The notes under the pieces were generated by a model. That model was given only the letters and a program-made list of their open reading frames with translations. It was not told the origin of the DNA and searched no databases. Both the position numbers and the translations under genes were made by a program. A stretch of 64,000 bases of DNA from Proteobacteria bacterium DTSAM18 (GTDB lineage Bacteria > Myxococcota_A > UBA796 > GCA-2862545): the NCBI GenBank assembly GCA_028767165.1, contig JARACJ010000004.1, positions 1 to 64,000 of the forward strand, written 5' to 3'. Shown in pieces: positions 23,186 through 33,568 of the stretch (positions are counted from its first letter, which is position 1; every line of letters begins with the position of its first letter).

Positions 23186-24646
23186 CTACAGGGTGTCCCA
23201 CACCACGTCGATCGTGCTGTCGGTCTTCTGCAGGGCCGATGCGAGGGTCTTCAGGGACTCGGGCTGCTGCTCGGCCAGACGTAGTGCATCGGCGAGACCG
23301 GTGAGGGGCGAAGCGCTGCTGATGACGGCCACGCCCTGGCCCTGTGTGTGCAGACGGAAGCGGCCGTCGCCGGTGGCATGGTTGGCCTTGTCGACCGGCG
23401 ACTGCCCGGGAACGAGGACCTCGAGGTGACCCGCGGCCTCACGCACGACGGCGACGTGGGCCTGGTCGTGCACGTCGAACTCGACCCACATGCCGCCACG
23501 GGCAGGGGTGGTGACCACGCGGAGCGGGTGGGCCACCGGTGGGGGGAGGGGGGCCAGTGCGCGGCTGAGGAGACCCGCCATCAGGAGGATCAACGCGGTG
23601 ACCACCAGCCAGCTGCGGGTGGTGGACGGGGGCGGCGGCAGGGGCTCGGGCAGCTCACCCATGCCTTCGACCTGGCCCCAGGACAGGGAGCGGATCTTGT
23701 CGTCGACGGTCTCGGGGAGCGGGCCGAGCAGACCGAAGCGGGACCACTGGCCTGTGCCCTCGAGGAAGGTCCCACGCATGTGCTCACGGGAGGGGCACTC
23801 GACCTCGGCCGCCAGGTGGAGCGTCTGGCGGATGGACTCGGGATCGCTCGTGGAGATGAGCAGGGTGCTGTCGCCGCGGGGGATGTGGCGCACCTGCAGG
23901 GAGCGGCGCAGGGTCTCGAGGTGGCGACGCCCATCGGGGTGGATGTGCAGGGCCAGGAAGCGGACCTTCGCATCGGGTCGGGGGTTCGCGGCCGGGGGGC
24001 GCAGCTGGGCCTTGTCGAGGCCGTTGCGGCGGACGAGCTGGTAGGCGCGTCGCGAGCGCAGGCAGTTGTTGACCTTGTCCGGGTGCAGGCCGTCGACCAC
24101 CTCGAGCAGGGGCGGCGGAGGCTCCACGGGCAGGTTGGCGAGACGGTGGATCAGGTGGTCGAGGCGTGCCTCCGACCACTTCTCCAGGCTGACGTCGTCG
24201 GAGGCGGCCGCGAAACGCAGGCGCTCCCGGATGCCCTCCCGGGCCGCGAGCAGGGCGGCCGCGTCACAGCCCACGGTGGCGGCCAGCTTGTGGATGGGCA
24301 GGCCGTTGGCGTAGTGGTGCAGCATCACGGCGCCCTGGGCACCGCTCCGGGCGTGGTGGACCTCCCGGCGCCAGGACTCCTTCAGCTCGATGTGCTGATC
24401 GCCCGGGTAGGGCGGCTCGTACCGCTGGCCGCGCCCGTGGGCGACGAACTGACGGGTGAACTGCTCGGCGCGATCCTCGGCCACGTGCACCGGGGTGTCG
24501 GCCGGAAGCTGCATCCAGACATGGCGTCGGGCCGCATCGAGGATGCTCCCCCGGGGCTGGATGCCCATGGAACGGAGGGTCCATGCCACCCGCAGGGTGA
24601 CGAGGGTCCAGCCGGTACGGGCGATGTCTTGGGGGGTCTGGTCCAT
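23186..24646 (-). CDS. uncharacterised single-pass membrane protein with HTH-like segment
   Basis: No family recognised. From ATG 24646 the product is 486 aa. Residues about 95-150 contain a helix-turn-helix-like stretch (YANGLPIHKLAATVGCDAAA) resembling sigma-70 region 4. After a middle region with VRFLALHIHPDGRRHLETL and a Pro-rich linker, one membrane span (SWLVVTALILLMAGLLSRAL) lies near residue 350-370, leaving about 110 residues outside. The plan, cytoplasmic HTH plus span plus outer domain, suggests a transmembrane regulator. The ribosome site is weak, so the start is uncertain. Confidence 0.6.
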   Translation of the reverse strand: MDQTPQDIARTGWTLVTLRVAWTLRSMGIQPRGSILDAARRHVWMQLPADTPVHVAEDRAEQFTRQFVAHGRGQRYEPPYPGDQHIELKESWRREVHHARSGAQGAVMLHHYANGLPIHKLAATVGCDAAALLAAREGIRERLRFAAASDDVSLEKWSEARLDHLIHRLANLPVEPPPPLLEVVDGLHPDKVNNCLRSRRAYQLVRRNGLDKAQLRPPAANPRPDAKVRFLALHIHPDGRRHLETLRRSLQVRHIPRGDSTLLISTSDPESIRQTLHLAAEVECPSREHMRGTFLEGTGQWSRFGLLGPLPETVDDKIRSLSWGQVEGMGELPEPLPPPPSTTRSWLVVTALILLMAGLLSRALAPLPPPVAHPLRVVTTPARGGMWVEFDVHDQAHVAVVREAAGHLEVLVPGQSPVDKANHATGDGRFRLHTQGQGVAVISSASPLTGLADALRLAEQQPESLKTLASALQKTDSTIDVVWDTL

Positions 24647-24767
24647 GATCCCCGACTTACCACAGGACCGGCCCGGGCGGCATGCAGGAGGCGATCCCCG
24701 GGTGTGTGGAACCGGGATCCGCGGGGATGATGGTGGATTTGTGGGGGAAGGTGAACCGGGAGTGGAC

Positions 24768-24959
24768 TCAGGCGGCCTCGACCTCGTCGCGGCGGGCCGA
24801 AGGCTCCATGACGGCGGCCTGGGCACACAGATCGGTGACCGTGGTGGAGGCCGCGAGGGTGGCGAGCTCCTCGTCTCCGTAGACCCCGAGGAAGTAGGTG
24901 TACAAGGCGCTGGAGAGCTCCCCGACGTTGGTGTGGACGATGTGATCCTGGATTGCCAT
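24768..24959 (-). CDS. small uncharacterised protein (63 aa)
   Basis: ATG 24959 has a GGGGG-type site 5 nt upstream. The product (MAIQDHIVHTNVGELSSAL...) is acidic and mostly helical, with no signal peptide or metal motif. Its position between comF and the HTH membrane protein, and its well-placed start, make it a plausible gene; a long frame extending to 25598 through comF is the antisense-free third-frame shadow and should not be annotated. Confidence 0.5.
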   Translation of the reverse strand: MAIQDHIVHTNVGELSSALYTYFLGVYGDEELATLAASTTVTDLCAQAAVMEPSARRDEVEAA

Positions 24960-25015
24960 TGTTGCCCCCGAAACTTCGTTTTGCCCTATGCACGTCGGGG
25001 GTGGATCCAGGCCCT

Positions 25016-25627
25016 TTAGCGCGATCTGGATCTGTTTTTCGGGACTGCGCAAAGCGCCATGATGGCGACGTTTTCGGCCCCGGCCGACATGAGCTGGTAC
25101 GCACAGGCCCGAGCGGTGGCACCGGTGGTCCAGACGTCGTCGACCAGCAGGATCCGGCCGGAGATCGGACGGGTGCACCGGATGGTCTGCAAGGCGTTGT
25201 GGAAGCGCTCGCCACGGGCCATCGAGGACTGCTTGCGCCAGCCGGATCTGGACAGGATCTCCCGCGCGGGGAGGCCCGTGTGGCGGGAGACGTGGGCCGC
25301 CAGGATGGACGCGAGCGAGAAGCCCCTGAGCAGGCGCGTGTGCCACAGGCTCGGCGCGGGGACCACAGCGGTCCAGTCGCCGGTGAGGAGGTGGTCCACC
25401 CGGCGCGCGGCCTGCAGGCACAGGTGTGTGGCGAGGTGGGTGTCGCGACGGACCTTGACCCGCCGCACGGCGAGGCCCACCGGGCCGTCGTAGTCGCCCA
25501 GGAAGGCGGGCGAGGGGGGCGCCGCGAGGCGGTGGTAGTGGGCGGGAACACAGCGGTCGCACAGGCGCAGGGCGGACACGGTTCCGCAGGCGACGCATCG
25601 GTGACGGATCAAGGGCACCTCCGACAT
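25016..25627 (-). CDS. comF: ComF family phosphoribosyltransferase-like protein
   Basis: The 203-aa product opens with a zinc-ribbon (HRCVACG...LCDRC) and ends with the PRPP-binding loop [17 protein letters not shown], the two hallmarks of ComF proteins, which act in DNA uptake for transformation. The middle contains [23 protein letters not shown]. No other competence genes are visible, and in many bacteria ComF homologs occur without demonstrated competence. It is divergent from mdh; the ribosome site is weak. Confidence 0.9.
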   Translation of the reverse strand: MSEVPLIRHRCVACGTVSALRLCDRCVPAHYHRLAAPPSPAFLGDYDGPVGLAVRRVKVRRDTHLATHLCLQAARRVDHLLTGDWTAVVPAPSLWHTRLLRGFSLASILAAHVSRHTGLPAREILSRSGWRKQSSMARGERFHNALQTIRCTRPISGRILLVDDVWTTGATARACAYQLMSAGAENVAIMALCAVPKNRSRSR

Positions 25628-25769
25628 CGCGGACTACCGGATGGGCGCGAGGATGCCCGGAAGACCACTGGCCGAAGCATCGGATGTCAGTTTGCCGATC
25701 AGCGGTCGCGGGGGGAGGGCCGTCCGGTTACGGCGCAGACGCCGCAACCCTTTCCGTCAGGAGGCACCC

Positions 25770-26744
25770 ATGAACGCACCTCTTCGCGTCGCCGTCACCG
25801 GCGCTGCTGGCAACATCGGCTACTCCCTGCTGTGGCGCATTGCGTCCGGCAACGCATTTGGCGCCGACCAGCCCGTGATCCTCTCCCTTCTCGAGATCAC
25901 CCCCGCCCTGTCCAAGCTCGAGGGTGTGGTCATGGAGCTCATGGACAGCGCATTCCCGCTGGTCAAGGGCATCGAGATGACCGACGACCCCGAGAAGGCC
26001 TTCGCAGACTGCGACGCCATCTTCCTCGTGGGCTCCCGTCCCCGTTCCGCAGGCATGGATCGCGCCGACCTCGTCGCCGCCAACGGTCCCATCTTCGTGG
26101 GTCAGGGCAAGGCCATCAACAAGGCCAAGAAGTCCGTCAAGGTCATCACGGTGGGCAACCCCTGCAACACCAACTGCCTCATCGCGAACCACTACGCGAA
26201 CGAGATCCCCGACACCCAGTTCACGGCGATGACCCGCCTCGACCAGAACCGGGCCTACGGTCAGCTCGCAGGCAAGCTCGGTGTGGCTGCTTCCGACATC
26301 GAGAACGTGTTCATCTGGGGCAACCACGCCGACACGATGTACCCCGACTGCTCCATCGCCACGGTCAACGGTGAGAAGATCACCGACAAGCTCGGCGAGG
26401 ACTACCTGCACGGCGACTTCATGAAGACCGTCGCCACCCGCGGTGGTGCCATCATCAAGGCCCGCGGCGCTTCCTCCGCAGCCTCTGCAGCCTCCGCCGC
26501 CATCGACCACATGCGCGACTGGCACCTCGGAACCAACGGCCGCATCGTCTCCATGGGCATCGTGTCCAAGGGCGAGTACGGCGTGCCCGCCGGCCTCGTG
26601 TACTCCATGCCCGTCACCTGCGAGAACGGTGAGTGGAAGGTCGTCGAGGGTCTCGAGATCAGCGAGTTCTGCCAGGGCAAGATCCAGCAGAACATCGAGG
26701 CGCTCGAGGGTGAGAAGGCCGCCGTGGCCGACATCCTCGGCTGA
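25770..26744 (+). CDS. mdh: malate dehydrogenase (cytosolic type)
   Basis: It interconverts malate and oxaloacetate with NAD(H) in the TCA cycle. The 324-aa product has the Rossmann motif [12 protein letters not shown] (residues about 9-20), VGNPCNTN, substrate-binding Arg residues in [11 protein letters not shown], and the catalytic His in [15 protein letters not shown] 25770 is fixed by AGGAGG 5 nt upstream. The gene has its own promoter region (142 bp from comF) and a strong double hairpin terminator. Confidence 0.97.
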   Translation: MNAPLRVAVTGAAGNIGYSLLWRIASGNAFGADQPVILSLLEITPALSKLEGVVMELMDSAFPLVKGIEMTDDPEKAFADCDAIFLVGSRPRSAGMDRADLVAANGPIFVGQGKAINKAKKSVKVITVGNPCNTNCLIANHYANEIPDTQFTAMTRLDQNRAYGQLAGKLGVAASDIENVFIWGNHADTMYPDCSIATVNGEKITDKLGEDYLHGDFMKTVATRGGAIIKARGASSAASAASAAIDHMRDWHLGTNGRIVSMGIVSKGEYGVPAGLVYSMPVTCENGEWKVVEGLEISEFCQGKIQQNIEALEGEKAAVADILG

Positions 26745-26756
26745 GCATGCGCTCGA

Positions 26757-26815
26757 TGCATCCGCTCCCGGGCGGATGCAGAAAGCCCCGGCGGGTCATC
26801 CCGCCGGGGCTTTTT
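26757..26815. terminator. double-hairpin terminator between mdh and gpmI
   Basis: A first hairpin (TGCATCCGC / GCGGATGCA, 26757-26780) is followed by a strong one (AAAGCCCCGGCGGG / CCCGCCGGGGCTTTTT, 26782-26815). The poly-T end faces mdh; the opposite A-run can serve the convergent gpmI. Confidence 0.92.
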
Positions 26816-26849
26816 CGTGTGCGGCGACCCCGGTGGAGGGCCGGCGACC

Positions 26850-28472
<1,623 letters not shown>

Positions 28473-28566
28473 GATCTCTCCTGGCCCGGGCGATCTGTCC
28501 CGCTGAGGGCCGTCCGTCCAGCCCCGAACTGTCGCGATGGGTTAGTCTGCCGCGTCGGAGGATTGG

Positions 28567-29160
28567 ATGTTCTGGTTGTTGTGGGCCCTGCTGGGCTGTG
28601 CGGAGCCCCCGGTGGTGCAGACTGTGGCCCCCTCGGTGCTGATGCCCGGCGATGAAGTGGTGATCACGGGCACGGCCCTGGCACCGGACGTCTCGGTGCA
28701 GGTGCCCATGACCGACGGATGGCAGGACATGCCTCTGCAGGAGGCTTCCGAGACGAAGCTCGTGATGCAGGTGCCCGAGGGCACCTCGGCCGGCATGCTG
28801 AGCCTTCGACTGGCCCGCAAGGGCAAGCCGGTGGAGGGCGCCGAGGTGGCCGTCGAGGTCTGGACCCCGTCCAGCGAGACGCCCTGCCGCAAGCGCCACG
28901 CGCTGCATGCCCGCACCCACCTGTCGCCGCGCTCCGTGGAGATCACCTGGCAGTTCGCCGATCGCGACGACGTCGTGCGCAACATCCCTGGCGAGCAGCT
29001 TCGGGCCATCGTGCACGGCTCGGATCAGCAGGGCTGCCAGACCATCCACGCGCGCACCACGGCGGGCGAGCTCGTGCTCCTCGTCGACGACGACGGCCGT
29101 GATCTGGCGGCCACCGCCCTTCAGATGGCGGAGTCGCTCAAGGTGCCCCTGGAGCGCTGA
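28567..29160 (+). CDS. lipoprotein with IPT/TIG-like domain
   Basis: A short signal ending in ALLGC (Cys about 11) predicts a lipoprotein. Residues about 15-100 resemble an IPT/TIG immunoglobulin-like domain (VAPSVLMPGDEVVITGTAL). A second domain (RSVEITWQFADRDDVVRNIPG) of unknown role follows, containing two cysteines that may form a disulfide. 197 aa; the ATG has GGAGGATTGG upstream. It converges on the AgmX/TonB-like gene with 9 bp between stops. Confidence 0.7.
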   Translation: MFWLLWALLGCAEPPVVQTVAPSVLMPGDEVVITGTALAPDVSVQVPMTDGWQDMPLQEASETKLVMQVPEGTSAGMLSLRLARKGKPVEGAEVAVEVWTPSSETPCRKRHALHARTHLSPRSVEITWQFADRDDVVRNIPGEQLRAIVHGSDQQGCQTIHARTTAGELVLLVDDDGRDLAATALQMAESLKVPLER

Positions 29161-29169
29161 GGCCGCCGC

Positions 29170-29748
29170 TCAGATGGCGGGCAGCCGCAGGTGCAGGACG
29201 ATGCTGCCCGAAGTGGGGTTCTCGACGGTGACGTCGGAGAGTGCATCGGCGACGCAGTCGAGCAGGCCATCCTCCCAACCCGAGCCCATGGACGCGGTGA
29301 GGTGGGAGACGCGGCCGTCCTGATCCACCTGCAGGCGCACCTGACGGGGCATGGTGCCCTTGGGGAGGCCCTCCTGGCAGGCGCTCAGCGCCTCCCGCTT
29401 GAGCTGCGTGAGCTCCTTCATGCCGTCCGGGGTGGGCGCCACGGTGACCGGGCCGTCCGCCGGCGGAGGGGTGCGCTTGTCGAGGGCAGCCTGCAGCTGC
29501 TCCACCTCCGCGGGCACGTCGATGCGCTTGGCGTCGGGACCGGGGCCGAGCTCCGAGCTGCGCCGCTGGGCGCGGGGATCGGCCTCGGGGCGCACCTGGG
29601 CGTCGTAGTCGGGCCGCTCGGGGAGGTGCACCTCGGGCTTCTGGGGCGTCACGGGCACCGTGGGTGCCTTCTTGGCCGGAAAGAGCCAGGTGACGGCCAC
29701 GAAGGCCGCGATGCCGATGCCGAGAGTGTACAGGAGCTTGCGGTTCAC
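29170..29748 (-). CDS. membrane-anchored protein with AgmX/TonB-like C-terminal domain
   Basis: GTG 29748 is chosen because GAGGAA lies about 7 nt upstream and a membrane helix follows at once (KLLYTLGIGIAAFVAVTWLF). A Pro/Lys-rich linker of about 90 residues leads to a C-terminal domain (LPRQVRLQVDQDGRV-like, then GLLDCVADAL and SGSIVLHLRLP) that resembles the myxobacterial AgmX/PglI family, related to TonB C-terminal domains. The product (192 aa) probably spans the periplasm. Its partner is unknown; no ExbBD genes are near. Confidence 0.65.
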   Translation of the reverse strand: MNRKLLYTLGIGIAAFVAVTWLFPAKKAPTVPVTPQKPEVHLPERPDYDAQVRPEADPRAQRRSSELGPGPDAKRIDVPAEVEQLQAALDKRTPPPADGPVTVAPTPDGMKELTQLKREALSACQEGLPKGTMPRQVRLQVDQDGRVSHLTASMGSGWEDGLLDCVADALSDVTVENPTSGSIVLHLRLPAI

Positions 29749-29770
29749 GATCGTCTTCCTCGCAGGTCCC

Positions 29771-30997
29771 TCAGATGACGAGGGACTCTGCATGGGTGTA
29801 TGCCCGACCGAGCTTGAATTCGTCCAGTGCGACCTCACCGAGGGGCAGCTCGACGGTGTCGACATCCTCGCCGGCCTCCGCGAGAGCACGTGCGACGGCG
29901 GCGGTGAAGGGCCCGAACATGGCCCCGTGGCCACTGAAGCCCACCAGACGGATCAGGTTGGGGCGAGCCGGGTCGTAGCCCATGAAGGGATTGTGATCCG
30001 GGGTGGTGGCGTAGTAGCCGCTGGTGGTGGCGTTGATGCCGGCGAACTCGCCGATGGCCGGGATGCACTCCGCGACGGCCATCCACGCCTCGAAGGGCAG
30101 GGCGTCGAGGCCGGAGTCGTGGGAGTAGGCGGCCTCGATGCGGTCCTGGTCGTCGTAGGTGAAGTCGTTCTCCGCCTTGGCCTCGTGCTTCCAGCCCATC
30201 TGCAGCGTGTCGCGGTTCTCGGGACGCACGTAGACGCCGTTGGGGGCGATCACCAGGGGCATGGCGGCCATGGTGTCGGCGTCCATCTCGCCGTCGCGGA
30301 CGATGAACCACAGGTAGCGCTTGAGCGGCTCGACCTCGAGCTCGGTGGCGCCGAGGATCTTGGCGAGGCGGTTGGTCCAGGCGTTCGTGGCGTCGATGAA
30401 GACGTCGCCCTCGAAGCGGCCCTTGGGGGTGGTGACGGCCACGATGCGGTCGCCGTCGAGCTCCACGCCCTGGACCGGGGCACCCTGGCGGATGATGCCG
30501 CCCAGGGCCCGGACGCGATCCGCGCCGTCCTGGTAGACCAGGTTGGGATGCAGGAAGCCGTCGGTGGGACAGAAGGTGCCGCCGAGGATGACCTCGCCGT
30601 CGATCCAGGGGAAGCGCTCGGTGAGCGCGTCGCCCTCGAGGGCCTCGACCTCCTGCAGGCCGAGCTCGTGCTGGTAGGCCACCCGCTTCTTGGCGGCTTC
30701 CCAGGCTTCGGGATCGTCGGACAGGAACAGGTAGCCGTTCTGCACGATCGGACAGTGCTCGGACCCCACGCGCTCGTGGAAGTGCTTGTAGTAGTCGACG
30801 GCATACCGCATGCCGAGCACGGTGGCGGCGGTGGAGAACTGCTGACGAATACCTGCAGCCGTGCGGCTGGAGGAACCAGCGCCGATGTGGGCACCCTCGA
30901 GGACCGTGACATCCCAGCCGTGTTCGAGCAGCTCCAGGGCGGTCAGTACGCCGGTGATACCTGCTCCGATGATGACGGCACGACGAGAATCGCTCAT
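29771..30997 (-). CDS. FAD-dependent amino-acid oxidoreductase (DAO / sarcosine oxidase beta-like)
   Basis: The 408-aa product begins with the dinucleotide motif VIIGAGITGVLTALELLEHG and an acidic end of the second strand (VTVLEGAHIGAGSSSRTAAG), then the DAO-family body and a C-terminal FAD contact VGFSGHGAMFGP. Such enzymes oxidise secondary or tertiary amines such as sarcosine, proline or D-amino acids. No soxADG partners are adjacent, so the monomeric form is more likely. Substrate unknown. It is divergent from the E1 gene, sharing a 244-bp gap. Confidence 0.88.
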   Translation of the reverse strand: MSDSRRAVIIGAGITGVLTALELLEHGWDVTVLEGAHIGAGSSSRTAAGIRQQFSTAATVLGMRYAVDYYKHFHERVGSEHCPIVQNGYLFLSDDPEAWEAAKKRVAYQHELGLQEVEALEGDALTERFPWIDGEVILGGTFCPTDGFLHPNLVYQDGADRVRALGGIIRQGAPVQGVELDGDRIVAVTTPKGRFEGDVFIDATNAWTNRLAKILGATELEVEPLKRYLWFIVRDGEMDADTMAAMPLVIAPNGVYVRPENRDTLQMGWKHEAKAENDFTYDDQDRIEAAYSHDSGLDALPFEAWMAVAECIPAIGEFAGINATTSGYYATTPDHNPFMGYDPARPNLIRLVGFSGHGAMFGPFTAAVARALAEAGEDVDTVELPLGEVALDEFKLGRAYTHAESLVI

Positions 30998-31241
30998 GTA
31001 GACCCCAGATGACGAGGCGAAAGTAGCATGTGGCTCAGCAGAGTTTGCAGGTCGGTTGCGTACTCGAGGCACCCTACCCGTTCGCGCTCGCCGAGATCAG
31101 GTTACGGTCCCTCTCGCTTGACCCGGACGGCCCATTCCTGCCGCTAGCCCCCACCTGTCTTCACGTCCTTTCTACGGGACGAACCACGGTGCAGGAGGCC
31201 CGGCCACGGAACGGTCGCCGTCCTCGTCCCTTGGAGTCCGT

Positions 31242-33455
31242 ATGAACACCCGTCATCTGACTGAGTCCGTGCCCGCCGTGGAGCGCTACGCCGCCCCCGA
31301 ACCCACGGATGCAGAGCTGCTGCACATGTACCGCGTGGGCGCCCGGTCCCGGTCTGCCGAGGAGCACATCGTGCGCCTGGTCACCAAGGGCGAGGTGAAG
31401 TTCTCCATCTGGGGTCCCGGCGAGGAGATCCACGGCACGGCCACCGCGCTGGCACTGTCCAAGGCACTCAACGCCGAGCACTTCGGCATGGTGCCCCACT
31501 ACCGCTCCGGCAGCTTCGTCTCCGCCTGGTGCGAGCTCAACGGCGTCGATGACTTCACCCTGCGGATGTTCCGTCAGCAGTTCTCCCGCGCCACCGATGC
31601 CATGTCCGGCGGCCGGCAGATGGTCTACCACCTCCACATCCCCGAGGTGGGCGTCCTGCCCGTGCAGTCCCCCGTGGGCATGCAGCTGGGCAAGGCTGCC
31701 GGCTACGCGCTGGGCCACAAGAAGCTCGGCCGCACCGACGGCGTCGCCCTGGCCGTGATCGGCGACGGCTCCACCGCCGAAGGCGACATGCACGACGCCA
31801 TGAATGCCGCGTCCGTGTGGAACCTGCCGGTCATCTACATCGTCACCGACAACGCGGTCGCCATCTCCACCACGCCCGAGGAAGGCCGCGGCATCAAGGA
31901 CTACGTGGCCTACGCCAACTCCTTCGGCATCGAGGGCATGCAGTGCGACGGCCGTGACTTCATGGACGTCTACCGCACCACCTACGCGGCCGCGAAGATC
32001 GCCCGCGAGGAGCAGCGTCCGGTCGTGCTGCACGTGCACTCCCTGCCCCGCTTCAACGGTCACTCCTCCGCGGCCGACGTCACCTTCGACCTCACCCAGG
32101 ACGACCCCCTCATCGAGTTCGGCAGGCAGCTGATCGACAAGGGCATCCTCACCGAGGCCGACGTCCTCAAGCGCGTCGAGGGCTCCGGCCGCGACTTCTT
32201 CAGCCACCACGAGCTGGGCGCCGTGATGGACGAGGTCGATCAGGAGGTCCGGGCCATCGTCTCCCAGGTGCGCGACGAGCCCCACCCCGATCCCGCCGAG
32301 GTCGGCACCCACGTCTACCCCGCGTTCCCCCAGGTCGAGGAGACCACCCCCGGCCCCGGCCAGACCCAGATCTCCTACGCCGGCGCCATCCGCTCCGCCC
32401 TCGACAAGCTCATCAACCGCAAGGGTGGCCACGCCATCGGCCAGGACATCGGTCGCCTCGGCGGCGTCATGACCGCCACGGCCGGCCTGCAGGCCAAGAA
32501 CCCCGGTTCCGTGGTCGACGCGCCCCTCAACGAGCCCCTCATCTGCGGCGTGGCCACCGGTCTCGCCCTGCACGAGGAGCTGATGGGCCTGCCGGAGATC
32601 CAGTTCGGCGACTACTCCCTGAACGCCTTCCACTGGCTGGTCTACTGGGGCACCCTGAGCTGGTCCACGCTGGGCCAGGCCCAGGTCAAGCTGGCCCTGC
32701 GCATGCCCACCGACCCCTTCGGCGGCGGCGCGATGTACCACTCGATGTCCCTCGATGGCTACTTCTCCGCCATCCCCGGTCTCGTGCTGTGCATGCCCTC
32801 CACCAGCTTCGACGCCCACGGCCTGCTGCTGAGCGCCGGTGAGTACGACGGCCCCGTCGTGTTCCTCGAGCCCAAGTGGATGTACCGCCAGAGCCTCGGC
32901 CCCGCGTTCCCCGGTGAGCCCACCGACAAGGACGAGATGCTCAAGCTGAAGAAGAGCATCATGAAGGGCGAGGTCCCCGAGCTCCCCGACGTCCACGTGC
33001 CCTTCGGCAAGGGCATCGTGCGCCGCGAGGGTTCCGACGTCACCGTCGTGGCCTGGGGCCGCGCCGTGTGGACCGCCATGAAGGCTGCCGACAAGCTGGC
33101 CGCCCAGGGCATCTCCCTCGAGATCATCGACCTTCGTACCATCGTCCCGCCGGACATGGATCTGGTGAAGGCCTCCATCGGCAAGACCGGCCGCCTCGTG
33201 GTGGCAGCCGAGGACCGCGACTTCGCCGGCTTCGTGCGCTCCATCCAGGGCCTGGCCGTCGAGGCCTTCCCGGGGCTCCCCTCCCGCGCCGTGGGCCAGG
33301 AGAACCTGCCCGCCATCTCCCAGTCGCTGGTGCTCGAGGATGCCGTCGTGCTGAACGAGGGACGCATCTCCAAGGCCGTGCACGAGGTGATGGGTGAGCG
33401 CATCGTGGGTCGCACCGAGACCCGCATGATCCCCCATCGCTACTGGATCAGCTGA
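31242..33455 (+). CDS. 2-oxoacid dehydrogenase E1, fused alpha and beta subunits
   Basis: E1 decarboxylates a 2-oxoacid with thiamine diphosphate and acylates the lipoyl domain of E2. The 737-aa product joins an alpha-type half (residues about 20-360, ThDP motif IGDGSTAEGDMHDAMNAASV) to a beta-type half (about 375-737, with GQDIGRLGGVMTAT, LNEPLICGVATGLAL and VVAAEDRDFAGF). The sequence resembles branched-chain 2-oxoacid and related dehydrogenases more than homodimeric AceE. No E2 or E3 gene is adjacent. GGAG precedes the ATG, and a strong terminator follows. The substrate cannot be settled from sequence alone. Confidence 0.88.
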   Translation: MNTRHLTESVPAVERYAAPEPTDAELLHMYRVGARSRSAEEHIVRLVTKGEVKFSIWGPGEEIHGTATALALSKALNAEHFGMVPHYRSGSFVSAWCELNGVDDFTLRMFRQQFSRATDAMSGGRQMVYHLHIPEVGVLPVQSPVGMQLGKAAGYALGHKKLGRTDGVALAVIGDGSTAEGDMHDAMNAASVWNLPVIYIVTDNAVAISTTPEEGRGIKDYVAYANSFGIEGMQCDGRDFMDVYRTTYAAAKIAREEQRPVVLHVHSLPRFNGHSSAADVTFDLTQDDPLIEFGRQLIDKGILTEADVLKRVEGSGRDFFSHHELGAVMDEVDQEVRAIVSQVRDEPHPDPAEVGTHVYPAFPQVEETTPGPGQTQISYAGAIRSALDKLINRKGGHAIGQDIGRLGGVMTATAGLQAKNPGSVVDAPLNEPLICGVATGLALHEELMGLPEIQFGDYSLNAFHWLVYWGTLSWSTLGQAQVKLALRMPTDPFGGGAMYHSMSLDGYFSAIPGLVLCMPSTSFDAHGLLLSAGEYDGPVVFLEPKWMYRQSLGPAFPGEPTDKDEMLKLKKSIMKGEVPELPDVHVPFGKGIVRREGSDVTVVAWGRAVWTAMKAADKLAAQGISLEIIDLRTIVPPDMDLVKASIGKTGRLVVAAEDRDFAGFVRSIQGLAVEAFPGLPSRAVGQENLPAISQSLVLEDAVVLNEGRISKAVHEVMGERIVGRTETRMIPHRYWIS

Positions 33456-33479
33456 GTCCTCGGCGGCTCGGCTCGCAAG

Positions 33480-33515
33480 AAGGCCCCCACGCTGTGTTCA
33501 GCGTGGGGGCCTTTC
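33480..33515. terminator. intrinsic terminator after the E1 gene
   Basis: AAGGCCCCCACGCTG and CAGCGTGGGGGCCTT form a 15-bp perfect stem with a 4-nt loop, followed by TCTCG. It lies between convergent genes. Confidence 0.9.
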
Positions 33516-33568
33516 TCGTGGTGGGCCAGCAGGGCCACGGGGGGTGGGGCGCCGGGCGGGAGGGTACG

